Shown here piece by piece: positions 25,290-34,583 of a stretch of 64,000 nucleotides of DNA. Each line of letters begins with the position of its first letter. Within the stretch, counting starts at the first letter, position 1. Origin of the DNA: Trichothermofontia sp037445115. GTDB lineage: Bacteria > Cyanobacteriota > Cyanobacteriia > B231. Location: assembly GCA_037445115.1 (NCBI GenBank), contig JBBILC010000005.1:1-64000 (forward strand). The letters run 5' to 3'. Both the position numbers and the translations under genes were made by a program. The notes under the pieces are model-generated. The model ran no database searches, was not told where the DNA came from, and worked only from the letters and a program-made list of their open reading frames with translations.

Positions 25290-26690
25290 GTGTTAAAAAC
25301 GGAGGACAGGACCATTAACCCAACACCTGATCTCTCAACCCTTAAGGCTTCACCAGAAGCCCACGAACCGGTTTTGAAAATCTGGGGTCAGCAATCGCTG
25401 AGCGGAGAAGTCAACATTTATGGGGCAAAGAATGCCGCCTTGCCGATTCTGGCAGGGGCACTCCTTTGCTCAGGGGAATGTTTGCTCCGTAATGTCCCAT
25501 CGCTGGTTGATGTCAGGCGAATGGGCGAGGTCCTGGCGGCGCTGGGCGTGCAAGTTAAACGTGGCCCCCAGTCAGTTACCGTCAATGCCCGCGATCTGAG
25601 TCAATCCCATGCGCCTTACGAACTGGTTAGCCAACTGCGGGCCAGTTTTTTTGTGATTGGGCCAATCCTAGCCCGGTTAGGCACGGCACGGGTGCCCCTC
25701 CCCGGTGGCTGCGCGATCGGGGCCCGTCCAGTGGATCTTCATGTGCGCGGCTTGCAGAAGATGGGGGCGGAGGTTCACATTGATCATGGTATTGTCCATG
25801 CCCAGGTGCGAGGTCGCAATCGCCGCCTGAAGGGGGCCAATATTTATCTCGACTACCCCAGTGTGGGGGCGACGGAAACGTTGCTGATGGCGGCCACCCT
25901 TGCCGAGGGCGAAACCACGATCGGTAATGCGGCCCAGGAACCCGAAGTGGTTGATTTGGCCAATTTCTGCCGGTCAATGGGAGCCAAGATCCACGGTGCT
26001 GGGACTAATACAATCACGATCGTCGGGGTCCCCCAACTCCACAGTACGGAATATGCCATTATCCCCGATCGGGTAGAGGCGGGAACCTTACTGATTGCCG
26101 GGGCCATCACGCGATCGGAGATTTTTGTCGCCGATGTGATTCCAGAGCATTTAACAGCCGTCATTGCTAAGCTACGGGAAATGGGCGTCCAGGTGACGGT
26201 GGAAGGCCATCGCTGTCTACGGGTTGCCCCTGGTCATGATCTCGTGGCCACCGATGTGGAAACCCTTCCCTATCCTGGCTTTCCGACGGATATGCAAGCA
26301 CCGATGATGGCATTGCTAACCCTGGGGAAAGGGGATAGTGTCGTCAGCGAAACGGTGTTTGAAAACCGGATGCGCCACGTCGCAGAACTCAATCGTTTGG
26401 GGGCAGATATTCGCACCAAGGGTAATCATGCGATCATCCGGGGCGTGCCATTTCTGTCGGGTGCTCCTGTGTTGGCGACAGACTTGCGGGCCTCAGCGGC
26501 TCTGGTCCTAGCTGGGTTAGCCGCAGAGGGTGTAACCACGATGCGGGGGCTTTATCACCTCGATCGCGGTTATGCCCATCTGGATCAAAAGCTGCAAAGT
26601 TTGGGTGCGCGTATCCAACGCACCACGGTTCAGGCGGAACCCACGGCCGCGATCGTTGAGCCAGAGCCACTACCGTCCGTCTCCGCGTAA
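25290..26690 (+). CDS. murA: UDP-N-acetylglucosamine 1-carboxyvinyltransferase
   Basis: About 466 residues from a GTG at 25290, the frame being open further upstream to a TTG at 25185. MurA catalyses the first committed step of peptidoglycan synthesis, adding enolpyruvate to UDP-GlcNAc. Motifs: SGEVNIYGAKNAALPILAG near the N-terminus, the catalytic loop PGGCAIGARPVDLHVRG with the reactive Cys, and YPGFPTDMQAPMMALLTLG. The usual length is 420-450 residues, so the first 40 or so, which precede VLKIWGQQSLSGEV, may not all be translated. GGAGG at about 25301 suggests a start just downstream, but no ATG, GTG or TTG is well placed there. Start uncertain; identity firm. Confidence 0.95.
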   Translation: MLKTEDRTINPTPDLSTLKASPEAHEPVLKIWGQQSLSGEVNIYGAKNAALPILAGALLCSGECLLRNVPSLVDVRRMGEVLAALGVQVKRGPQSVTVNARDLSQSHAPYELVSQLRASFFVIGPILARLGTARVPLPGGCAIGARPVDLHVRGLQKMGAEVHIDHGIVHAQVRGRNRRLKGANIYLDYPSVGATETLLMAATLAEGETTIGNAAQEPEVVDLANFCRSMGAKIHGAGTNTITIVGVPQLHSTEYAIIPDRVEAGTLLIAGAITRSEIFVADVIPEHLTAVIAKLREMGVQVTVEGHRCLRVAPGHDLVATDVETLPYPGFPTDMQAPMMALLTLGKGDSVVSETVFENRMRHVAELNRLGADIRTKGNHAIIRGVPFLSGAPVLATDLRASAALVLAGLAAEGVTTMRGLYHLDRGYAHLDQKLQSLGARIQRTTVQAEPTAAIVEPEPLPSVSA

Positions 26691-26751
26691 TGGGCGATCG
26701 GCCCAGCTCCGCCAGCCAACGGGCACCGGTTGCTAAACACCGTTTGCCAAG

Positions 26752-26782
26752 CTAGCCCACCCCCAAGCCCAGGGTGGGCTAG
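26752..26782 (+). terminator. Perfect 11-bp hairpin after murA
   Basis: CTAGCCCACCC (26752-26762) and GGGTGGGCTAG (26772-26782) pair perfectly around a 9-base loop, 61 bases past the murA stop codon. There is no T-tract. It could serve murA. Confidence 0.65.
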
Positions 26783-26880
26783 TCTGACAGTCCTGTTAAA
26801 AGGAGATCCTAAAGGGGAGTTGACCGTCAAGACTGCGACAACGAACAACCACAGCCGAGTAGACTGGCAATCTTAAAATC

Positions 26881-27001
26881 GTGGGTTACCGATGGGTGTT
26901 GAGCCTAGGCGACCCAACACACTCATTAGCCTGTTTGGGTTGCACTGCGTTTGACCCAATCTACCTCAATGAACTAAGTTTGTCGTAACGACTTTAGTCG
27001 T
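26881..27001. repeat. Dispersed-repeat fragments between murA and folE
   Basis: A segment GTGTTGAGCCTAGGCGACCCAACAC (about 26896-26920, self-complementary ends) plus GGGTTGCACTGCGTTTGACCCAATC resembles the element at 8297-8393. The palindrome ACGACTTTAGTCGT follows at 26988-27001, identical to that at 9778. No gene is present in 26691-27066. Confidence 0.6.
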
Positions 27002-27066
27002 ACACCCTACCCGCATCCCCACCGGGGCAAATCCCCACTAAGGTTAGCAATGGGGATGATACTCCT

Positions 27067-27795
27067 TTAGAAAAAGGCTGGCTGGTGACGAATCAGGTTA
27101 AAGAACTCTTCACGGGTTGTTTGCTCCTCAAAAGCGCCCACCATCGAGCTAGTCACCGTCCAGGAACCGGGCTTCTGCACCCCACGCATGACCATGCACA
27201 TGTGGGTAGCCTCCATAACCACCGCCACACCACGGGGTTCCAGAATTTCCTGGATCGCCTCGGCGATTTGACGGGTTAGACGCTCCTGGACCTGAAGACG
27301 GCGGGCATACATTTCCACGATCCGGGCTAGCTTACTCAGACCCACGACTTTTTGATTGGGAATATAGCCGACGTGCGCTCTGCCCATGAATGGCAACATG
27401 TGGTGCTCACAAAGACTGAAGAAGCCAATATCGCGAACCAGGACTAATTCATTGTGGCCTTCATCAAAAATAGCACCATTGACCAATTCTTCCAGGGATT
27501 GTTGATAGCCCGCCGTCAGGAATCGCATAGCGTCTGCTACTCGCTTGGGGGTTTTCAGCAAGCCTTCCCGTTCCGGATCTTCACCCACGCCAAGGAGGAG
27601 CGTCCGGACTGCTTCGCGCATCTGAGCATCGTCCGGTTGGGCCGCTGCCGCATCGGCTTGGCTGATGCCATTGCCCTGGGTTGGGACTGCCGTGAGCGCG
27701 TCAGACAAGGAAAGGGGGGGGGTAGTGCCATTAGCTGGAGTGCCATTGACGATCGCACCGTTAGCAAGTACGCCATTGGAAGTTGTCATATTCAT
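27067..27795 (-). CDS. folE: GTP cyclohydrolase I
   Basis: 242 residues. The first 55 are a low-complexity Asn/Gly/Thr/Ala extension; the core is a complete type I enzyme. Zinc ligands are in SLCEHHMLPF (Cys, His) and ATHMCMVMRGVQ (Cys). Signature segments are GHNELVLVRDIGFFSLCEHH and LARIVEMYARRLQVQERLT. It converts GTP to dihydroneopterin triphosphate, the first step of folate and pterin synthesis, as a toroidal decamer in the cytoplasm. AAGGAG precedes the ATG at 27795 at proper spacing; a second in-frame ATG lies two codons in. Confidence 0.97.
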   Translation of the reverse strand: MNMTTSNGVLANGAIVNGTPANGTTPPLSLSDALTAVPTQGNGISQADAAAAQPDDAQMREAVRTLLLGVGEDPEREGLLKTPKRVADAMRFLTAGYQQSLEELVNGAIFDEGHNELVLVRDIGFFSLCEHHMLPFMGRAHVGYIPNQKVVGLSKLARIVEMYARRLQVQERLTRQIAEAIQEILEPRGVAVVMEATHMCMVMRGVQKPGSWTVTSSMVGAFEEQTTREEFFNLIRHQPAFF

Positions 27796-28494
27796 CAGTC
27801 TCCTTCGGTTATCACCGTAGAAAAATAGGGAAGTGTGTCGCCTTACGGCGGGGTTACCTTACCCTCATGCCAACTGGCCAACAAGGGGGATAAGGCCCTA
27901 AGGCTAGGGTAGTCTAGCGTTCAGTCAGTCGCGGGAGGGACGATCGGGCCACGATCGGTCAGGCTTACCGGCACTGGCTAGGGGAAGCGGGTTTGAACAT
28001 TGATGGGTCAACGCTGTTTTGCTCAGGTGCAACACACAGGTTCCTCGATAAAAAGGGGATGGCCTATGACCTTGAGTCCTGGCAACGTTAACCATTGAAG
28101 TAAAAGCATTCTTTGAATGAGATTGATAGATATTGCTGGATATGGGAGGTGGAATTGGGCAATAGATTCAGTGTGAATGTTATCCCATGCCAATTGTGCG
28201 GGTCATTCCTATAACCTTCTTAAGACAAAGGTTAAGCGATATCAGACTGACATCGGCTGAAGCGGCTGTCAGTAAGCGATTAGCAGCCATTCCAACTCGG
28301 TTGGCCATGCATCTAATGACGGCGCAATCACCGCTTCCTGATATCATTGTAACGCCAAATGAGAAAATATAAATAAATGTTAACCGAACGATTGAATCTC
28401 CATTGATAATGCGTTTGAAGCCAATGGCCGAAGCCAGAATATCTAGGATTCCCTGACCCATTATCCCACGGCTGATGCGCTGCTAACGGGATAC
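27796..28494. other. Long intergenic interval between folE and accA
   Basis: About 700 bases. The first part should carry the folE promoter. Around 28100-28450 the sequence becomes AT-richer, and overlapping frames of 61 (plus) and 93 (minus) codons occur, but neither has a good ribosome-binding site or recognisable domain. I see no RNA gene. Confidence 0.5.
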
Positions 28495-29475
28495 CTAGGC
28501 GGCCTGTTCGGTAAACACACCAATCCGGCGGAATTTTTGGTAGCGCTGTTCTTGAAGTTGTAAGGGTGTGAGTTGATTCAGTTCAGCTAAATCATCCAGC
28601 AGGGCTTTTTTGAGCGTCATGGCCGCCTGGAGGGGGTCAGCGTGGGCACCGCCGATCGGTTCCGGGAGAAGGTCATCAAGAATGCCCAGGTTTCTCAGAT
28701 CCAGGGCCGTAATCCGTAGGGCTTCGGCGGCCTGCGGGGCCTTGCTGGCATCTTTCCAGAGGATCGAGGCACAGGCTTCAGGACTGGCCACGGTATAGAC
28801 CGAATGCTCGAACATCAGCAACCGATCGCCCACCCCAATCCCCAGGGCACCCCCGGACCCGCCTTCGCCAATCACGGTACACAGAATCGGCACTCGAAGG
28901 TTGAACATCTCGCGCAGATTGCGGGCGATCGCTTCCCCTTGGCCCAGCCGTTCCGCCTCCACCCCAGGATAGGCACCGGGGGTATCAATAAAGGTAATAA
29001 TGGGCATCCCGAAGCGATCGGCGTGTTGCATTAGCCGCAGGGCTTTCCGGTAGCCACCGGGGGAGGCCATCCCAAAGTTCCGCAGCATATTGTCCTTCGT
29101 GTCCCGTCCCTTCTGGTGCCCTAGCATGACCACGGGCCGACCTTCGAGGCGGGCCAGACCGCCCACAAGGGCACGATCGTCGCTGCCGCCACGATCGCCG
29201 TGGAGTTCGATCCACTCATCGGTCATAGCCTGAATATAGTCAAGGGTGCTGGGCCGCCGGGGGTGACGAGCCACTTGTAAGCGTTGGGCTGGGGTTAGGC
29301 TCTGGAAGATCTCCGATCGCAGTTGCATGGCCCGTGCTTCGAGCTGGCGGATCTGGTCGGACACATCGACATCATTTTCTTCCGCCAGTTGGCGAATCTG
29401 GGTAATGCGGCCCTCAAGTTCAACGAGGGGTTTTTCAAAGTCGAGGAGCAGGAGTCTACGTTCTGGGCTAGCCAT
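28495..29475 (-). CDS. accA: Acetyl-CoA carboxylase carboxyltransferase subunit alpha
   Basis: 326 residues with the family pattern LDFEKPLVELEGRI at the start, IQAMTDEWIELHGDR, FIDTPGAYPGVEAERLGQGEAIARN, and the oxyanion segment IGEGGSGGALGIGVGDRLLM. AccA and AccD form the carboxyltransferase that moves CO2 from biotin-BCCP to acetyl-CoA, giving malonyl-CoA for fatty-acid synthesis. In many cyanobacteria accA directly follows aar; here two glycosyltransferase-like genes lie between (29700-32640). Confidence 0.98.
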   Translation of the reverse strand: MASPERRLLLLDFEKPLVELEGRITQIRQLAEENDVDVSDQIRQLEARAMQLRSEIFQSLTPAQRLQVARHPRRPSTLDYIQAMTDEWIELHGDRGGSDDRALVGGLARLEGRPVVMLGHQKGRDTKDNMLRNFGMASPGGYRKALRLMQHADRFGMPIITFIDTPGAYPGVEAERLGQGEAIARNLREMFNLRVPILCTVIGEGGSGGALGIGVGDRLLMFEHSVYTVASPEACASILWKDASKAPQAAEALRITALDLRNLGILDDLLPEPIGGAHADPLQAAMTLKKALLDDLAELNQLTPLQLQEQRYQKFRRIGVFTEQAA

Positions 29476-29523
29476 CTGGTTTGGGGGGAAAGGTCGGTCG
29501 GTTGTTTAGGGGACAGGGGACGG

Positions 29524-29559
<36 letters not shown>

Positions 29560-29651
29560 GGATAGGGAACAGGGAACCGAGATTTAGGGATTAGGGTCAG
29601 GCACCGAGGGTTAGGGATGAGGACATAACAGCGGGTAGGGATGCTTCAAGC

Positions 29652-29711
29652 TCTCTTCTATTACCTTTCTTCTATCACCTCTCTTCTATTACCTACCTGT
29701 TACCTCTCTCC
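29652..29711. repeat. Degenerate TTCTATTACCT repeats at the end of the next gene
   Basis: TCTTCTATTACCTTTCTTCTATCACCTCTCTTCTATTACCTACCTGTTACCTCTCT contains four imperfect 14- to 15-base units. The array reaches a few bases into the C-terminus of the minus-strand gene ending at 29700, so the last residues of that protein may be set by the repeat. Confidence 0.7.
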
Positions 29712-31937
29712 TAATTTCACGATCGTGATCGGTAGCGCCAAGGGTTGGGCACCTTTTTGATCAAACCAGGCTACGTTCTCTTGCACAAGGGTAAGCTGCA
29801 AAATATAGTCGCCAGGACGATCGGGGGTGACGATGTGGGCAGTTAGCGGTGTGCTTTCACCGGGGGGAACGGCAGTGGGCAAACGGGTACGCTCGCCTTC
29901 TTTAATCGCAAGGCTACCGTCGGCGTGTACCCAGTGGTAGGCGACAAACGTGGGAGGGATGTGCGCTGAGTCCCAGGTGAAGTTACTGGTATTTTTAAGG
30001 GTGAGGGGTAGAGCGATGGTTTGAGCTGGGGGCCAAGACGTCGGCATGGGGTCATGGACGGTGATTTCGTGAGCATAGACCTTTTGCTCAACACGCACCG
30101 GTAATTCGTAGGCTAGGGGATAGCTGCGTAGCACTTCATTATAGGGGGCTTCCACAACCAAATCCAAAACCAGGCGATAGGAACCAGAGGTAACGGGGGT
30201 TTGAATGAGACCGATCGCTGAGGTCGGCTGGCCTTGAGGGGCAGTAGAGCGCAGGTAGAGGTAATTATTCACTAAGGGAACCGGCGTGCGGCTAGCGTCG
30301 GGGTAGAACTGTACCCGCAGTTTAGTCCGGCCCACGGTGCGTCCGGTTTCGTAGCCAAACCAGGGAGATTGCCCGGTATTTTCCAGGTCCGCTTGTAGGA
30401 GGAGCCGCTGATTGATATCTAGTGGCAGGGGGTTCGGGAGGGGATGACTGGCTTCATCGTTGAGACTCAGAAGTTTGCCTTGAAACTGGGCCAGATAGCG
30501 ATCGGGAGCTGGCAAGGGCGGTACGATTTGGAAGTAAATATTATTGGCCTCGCGCCACAGTTGGGAATCACGCCAATCCCAGAGCCGTTCAGTGCGCCAA
30601 TCCACCGACAGGGGCACGGCATCCCAGTTCGCTTCCCCAAACGCCCCGATCGCTTGGACGGCACTGGAGATCAGGGTTAGCCCCAAACAGGCAGTGAGGG
30701 TAGCGGCACTGGCTATCCGGTAGCGGGGAACTGTAAGCAATCGCAGTAACCAATCCCAGGCTTGGGCAATCAGGTAGGTCCAAATTGGCAAGAGATCGAG
30801 CATGAAGCGGGGACCAAAGGCAAAGCCGGCCCACCAAATAATGTAAAAACAGTAGGTAATAAATAAGACGATCGCGGCCCCCAGTAGGGCCAAAATTAAC
30901 TGCTCATCCCGACAAGCCCGCCGTCGATACACCTGATAGGCACCGGGTAGGGCTAATAGCACGATCGGGGAATAGACCAATAACCCCCGACTGGGACTAA
31001 ACAACAAGCCCGTAAACCCTTCCCAACCCTGGGCAATGTCCCATCGATAGGGACTCTCAATTTCAGTAGCATAGCCACCAAAAGGGTTTTGAAAATAATA
31101 GAGATTCCAAGCGGCACTCAGGAGGCAGGAAAGAGTACCGAGGAAGAAATAGGACGATCGCCAGCGGTAGTGGTAGAGCACGTAAAGAGCAATGGCGATC
31201 GCAAATAGGGTACTGGTAGGACGCACCCCCGGCAGTAAGCCACAGAAAAGACCAACTAAGGTTAGGAGTAAATTTTGTGCCGTGGGATGGGTTATCCGGT
31301 TGGCTTTGAACAGGCAGAGCATGATGCAAACAATCAGAAGATTGGCCACCGTATGCTGCCAAAGCCCCTGAGAGTTAGTCACCCAAGTATTCGTGGCAAT
31401 CCCAAAGATAAAACTCCCGACGAGCGCTACCCATCGATTAAACTTCAGTCGCAGGATGAGGTAGAAAACAACGACGGCAAAAGCAGTCAAAATCGCCGCA
31501 GCGAGGTGTTCACAGTCTAATCGCCGTTCATCAAAGGCTAGCTCGGTCAAATTAAGGGGATCGACATACTTACCCAGAAGCCAGCCCTTGATCGTGGGCT
31601 TAAACTCAAGCCACAGAAAAAAGCAGAGATATAGGGGAAATGCGACTATCGCAGGGCCGATCGGATACAGGGAGGTGAGATGGCCGTTAGCCGATTCGAC
31701 AAAGAAGTAAACATTACCACGATCGAAAAAATAACTATCCCGGAAGTTATCAAAATGGAGAATCCCATTTTTTAGCCAGTTAAAAGCTAACAGCGTGTTC
31801 GGTACCGTATCCCCAGAACCAATTTGGCGATCGCTATACCAATAGATAAACAGGCAAGCCGCGAAAATGCAGACACTACTAATCCCTAATTCCTGCTGTG
31901 AACACCAGTGTTTCGCCTGCTTCCAAGTGGGAATCAT
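29700..31937 (-). CDS. Polytopic membrane protein, probable GT-C-type glycosyltransferase
   Basis: 745 residues. The N-terminal 450 contain about ten hydrophobic spans (for example ISSVCIFAACLFIYWY, LAAAILTAFAVVVFYLILRL, LILALLGAAIVLFITYCFYI), with an exposed loop after the first span as in lipid-linked-sugar glycosyltransferases. The C-terminal 280 residues appear extracytoplasmic and beta-rich, with repeated domains (YRLVLDLVVEAP, ILQLTLVQENVAWF). Next to it is a polyprenyl-phosphate sugar synthase-like gene, 13 bases upstream in the same direction, which would make the lipid-linked donor. Together they suggest surface glycosylation. The exact family was not recognised. Confidence 0.7.
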   Translation of the reverse strand: MIPTWKQAKHWCSQQELGISSVCIFAACLFIYWYSDRQIGSGDTVPNTLLAFNWLKNGILHFDNFRDSYFFDRGNVYFFVESANGHLTSLYPIGPAIVAFPLYLCFFLWLEFKPTIKGWLLGKYVDPLNLTELAFDERRLDCEHLAAAILTAFAVVVFYLILRLKFNRWVALVGSFIFGIATNTWVTNSQGLWQHTVANLLIVCIMLCLFKANRITHPTAQNLLLTLVGLFCGLLPGVRPTSTLFAIAIALYVLYHYRWRSSYFFLGTLSCLLSAAWNLYYFQNPFGGYATEIESPYRWDIAQGWEGFTGLLFSPSRGLLVYSPIVLLALPGAYQVYRRRACRDEQLILALLGAAIVLFITYCFYIIWWAGFAFGPRFMLDLLPIWTYLIAQAWDWLLRLLTVPRYRIASAATLTACLGLTLISSAVQAIGAFGEANWDAVPLSVDWRTERLWDWRDSQLWREANNIYFQIVPPLPAPDRYLAQFQGKLLSLNDEASHPLPNPLPLDINQRLLLQADLENTGQSPWFGYETGRTVGRTKLRVQFYPDASRTPVPLVNNYLYLRSTAPQGQPTSAIGLIQTPVTSGSYRLVLDLVVEAPYNEVLRSYPLAYELPVRVEQKVYAHEITVHDPMPTSWPPAQTIALPLTLKNTSNFTWDSAHIPPTFVAYHWVHADGSLAIKEGERTRLPTAVPPGESTPLTAHIVTPDRPGDYILQLTLVQENVAWFDQKGAQPLALPITIVKLGER

Positions 31938-31950
31938 GGTTTAGCTAATC

Positions 31951-32640
31951 CTAGCGGAACAGGTTGTACTTGAGAATACAGTAAATGGCCCGGAAACCAT
32001 CGCGCCACCCAATTTTCTTGCCTTCCTTATAGGTACGACCGTAGTAGGAAATACCCACCTCATAGATGCGACAATCGAGTTTGGCAACCTTAGCCGTAAT
32101 TTCCGGTTCAAAGCCAAAGCGATTTTCTTCGATTTTGATCGACTGGATAATTTCCCGTCGGAATGCCTTATAGCAGGTTTCCATATCGGTCAGGTTAATA
32201 TTGGTCAGCATATTCGAGAGGGTTGTCAAAAACTGATTCCCGACCATGTGCCAGTAATACACCACCCGGTGGGGTTGACTCCCCACAAACCGGGAGCCAA
32301 AGACCACATCGGCCTTATTATCCAAAATGGGCTTAATCATCAGGGGATACTCTTGGGGATCGTACTCCAAGTCCGCATCCTGGACGATGACGATATCCCC
32401 CGTTGCTGCGGCAATGCCGCTGCGCAGGGCGGCTCCTTTTCCGTAGTTCCGCTTATGGTAAATGACCTGATCAACCTGGGGGGCCAGATGAGATTGTAGG
32501 TATTCGCGCGTCCCGTCAGTGGAGGCGTCATCAACCACGATGATTTCCTTCTGCGCAACGGGAGCCGATTGCACGGCGGCAATGACCTGCGCGATCGTAC
32601 CCAGTTCGTTATAGCAGGGGATGATAACGGAGAGTTTCAT
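31951..32640 (-). CDS. Family 2 glycosyltransferase, dolichyl-phosphate mannosyltransferase-like
   Basis: 229 residues. GT-A fold: LSVIIPCYNELGTIAQVI, IIVVDDASTDGTREYL and the DAD motif in VIVQDADLEYDPQEYPLM (metal and donor binding), then VVFGSRF and FGFEPEITAKVA. The protein has no C-terminal membrane segments, like single-domain Dpm1. It likely transfers a sugar from a nucleotide donor to a polyprenyl phosphate at the cytoplasmic membrane face, feeding the neighbouring polytopic protein. Sugar identity is unknown. Confidence 0.9.
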   Translation of the reverse strand: MKLSVIIPCYNELGTIAQVIAAVQSAPVAQKEIIVVDDASTDGTREYLQSHLAPQVDQVIYHKRNYGKGAALRSGIAAATGDIVIVQDADLEYDPQEYPLMIKPILDNKADVVFGSRFVGSQPHRVVYYWHMVGNQFLTTLSNMLTNINLTDMETCYKAFRREIIQSIKIEENRFGFEPEITAKVAKLDCRIYEVGISYYGRTYKEGKKIGWRDGFRAIYCILKYNLFR

Positions 32641-32695
32641 CAGCCTCTATCCCTGATTTAGACAACAGCTAAATTTTCTCCGCTTATCCTAAGCG

Positions 32696-33721
32696 TTAAC
32701 TCAAGGTCAGTAAAGGGCGAAATCCATGTTTGACGGAAAGCTGCCCAATTTGCTGCATTTTTTCCACGGTGATCTGGTTACGCCCCCAGGAAAAGTTGGT
32801 ATACCATTTTTCAAATTCCAGCAACATGGACTCAGCAAAGCACGCAAACAATTGACGGGCAGGAATGTCCATCTTGACGATATTCATGATATGCCAGTCA
32901 ATATCCAGCGAGTGTTCAACGATACCGCCATTGAGGATATGAATGCCGGGATGCTGAACTTGACCAGCAAGATTTTTGGGATAGCCCCCGTCGATCAGCA
33001 GGCAGGGTTCCTTCAGCCGTTCCGGACTGATCTCAATTCCCTTAGGCATACTGGCAACCCAGACGATCACATCGGCCAGGGGGAGCGCCTCGTCGAGTCC
33101 CAGGATTTTACCCCGACCCAATTCGGCCTGGAGGGCGGCCAGACGTTCCTGATCGCGGGCCACCAGTAAGAGTTCCGCCACATCCACCTGGGTGTTCAGC
33201 CAGCGACATACGGCACTGCCAATATCTCCCGTCGCACCACAAATCGCGATCGTGGCCTTGGATAGGTCAATCCCCAAGCTGGGGGCAGCGGCCTCTATCT
33301 GACGACAGATGATATAGGCGGTATGGGTGTTGCCCGTGGTAAAGCGTTCAAACTCCAGGGTGACATTGCGCACTTGGCTCATCTGGCCGAGGTTGAAGTT
33401 CTCGAAGACGATCGACGAGAATCCTCCCAGAGCCGTAATATTAATCCCGGCCTTTTGGGCATGGGCCATTGCGTTCAGAATTTTGCGGATAGCAGCCTTG
33501 ATGCGGCGGTTGGCCAGCATTTCTGGCAAAAAGCAGGATTCGACATAGCGCCCTTCGATTTCCTGGCCGGTAATGCTCTTAACGCGGATGGTATCGACAA
33601 TTTGGGGCGGGGCCGCACACCAAAAGTCTAACCCTTGATCGGCATATTCGGGATAGCCCAGTTCCCGTGCGACAGATTGCGCGTGTTCTAGACTGGTAAG
33701 GTGACCAATAAGACCAAACAT
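32696..33721 (-). CDS. aar: Long-chain acyl-[acyl-carrier-protein] reductase (AAR)
   Basis: 341 residues, the same length as the S. elongatus enzyme and collinear with it from MFGLIGHLTSLEHAQ to the end. Features: the NADPH loop ICGATGDIGSAVCRWL, VWVASMPKGIEI, LLIDGGYPKNLAGQVQ, and the catalytic Cys in RQLFACFAESMLLEF (position about 294). It reduces acyl-ACP to fatty aldehyde, the first step of cyanobacterial alkane production. The partner aldehyde deformylating oxygenase usually lies immediately upstream, but there is no such gene here. Downstream accA is displaced by two glycosyltransferase-type genes. Confidence 0.97.
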   Translation of the reverse strand: MFGLIGHLTSLEHAQSVARELGYPEYADQGLDFWCAAPPQIVDTIRVKSITGQEIEGRYVESCFLPEMLANRRIKAAIRKILNAMAHAQKAGINITALGGFSSIVFENFNLGQMSQVRNVTLEFERFTTGNTHTAYIICRQIEAAAPSLGIDLSKATIAICGATGDIGSAVCRWLNTQVDVAELLLVARDQERLAALQAELGRGKILGLDEALPLADVIVWVASMPKGIEISPERLKEPCLLIDGGYPKNLAGQVQHPGIHILNGGIVEHSLDIDWHIMNIVKMDIPARQLFACFAESMLLEFEKWYTNFSWGRNQITVEKMQQIGQLSVKHGFRPLLTLS

Positions 33722-34047
33722 GAAGGTTAGTGACCAGGCTCCTAGGGCAAAAAGGTAAACAAAAATTTAAGTCTCTTCAAAAATATACAACATACGCGGT
33801 CAGGTCGGTCAGGGTCAGGTCTCCAGACTAAGGGGGTCTCTACCACTGGCCCAATAGCAATGGCTGAGCTGTGGTTGAGAAGTCTGAAGGGGATTAGCCC
33901 GCCGCCCAAACACGACAGACGAGTGGCCACATCGTCTATCGTAGCGTGACCCCGATCGCGATTCTTTAACCTGTTTAACCCGCTTCCTTTAAACCGTAAT
34001 TACGATCGCTTAATGTTAGCCCGATAGGCTGACAAAGGGGATCGGCG
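33722..34047. other. Interval upstream of aar without the expected ado gene
   Basis: 326 bases contain no frame able to encode the roughly 230-residue aldehyde deformylating oxygenase, nor a recognisable fragment of it. The AT-rich stretch at about 33755-33795 is the likely aar promoter region. Confidence 0.6.
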
Positions 34048-34493
34048 ATGTGCCCCTACCCGCCGAAGCCTATACGCTGGCGAAGCAAAACTTTGCGGCT
34101 CGTAAGACGGGTTCCATTGCTGGCGGTACGGTTACCTGCCGAGCCGTCGTCTACCCCAGAGCCAGAACCCAGCCCTACTCCGACGTTTTCCCGGATCACG
34201 TCTTTAACCCCGGCTTCCCCAAAGGCGATCGCCGCTGCCCCCCAAACCCCAGGCCAGTCCCAAGGCTACGCCTAAGTCTAAAACGCCCAGAGCAGGTCTA
34301 TGCGTCCTTACAGCGTCAATTTGCTGGCTTCACGTTTACCGAACAACCGGAATACGGGGGCGGGACACTCTATGAGGTGAAAAAGGGGAATACGGTTCGC
34401 TATGTCAGCCTTGTGCGAGCAACAGACAAAACGGCGACCTTTGTGGTGCTTTGGACGCAGGACCCACACCAACCCACGGTGGCCGCTCATTAA
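34048..34493 (+). pseudogene. Frame-disrupted gene upstream of exbB/exbD
   Basis: Two overlapping plus-strand frames seem to share one gene. The frame from 34048 gives KPIRWRSKTLRLVRR followed by a Pro/Glu/Ser/Thr-rich linker (PSSTPEPEPSPTPTF) and stops at 34275. The frame from 34050 has an implausible start but ends in a well-formed domain, LKRPEQVYASLQRQFAGFTF...GNTVRYVSLVRATDKTATFVVLW, to 34493. A single-base shift near 34200-34280 would join them into a TonB- or linker-like protein of about 145 residues, fitting its place before ExbB/ExbD. A sequencing error or true pseudogene are both possible. The alternative is that only the 34050 frame is used. Confidence 0.45.
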
Positions 34494-34583
34494 TTGCCTG
34501 CCTCCGAAATTGCCTGCCTCCGACTCTCCCCTACCTTAAGATCTGAACAGTTTGTCTTTATCCTTACCTTTTGCACTGCCTTT

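Noticed and set aside
28180..28461. 93-codon minus-strand frame before accA
   Set aside because: No Shine-Dalgarno sequence or domain; an overlapping frame on the other strand is equally long.
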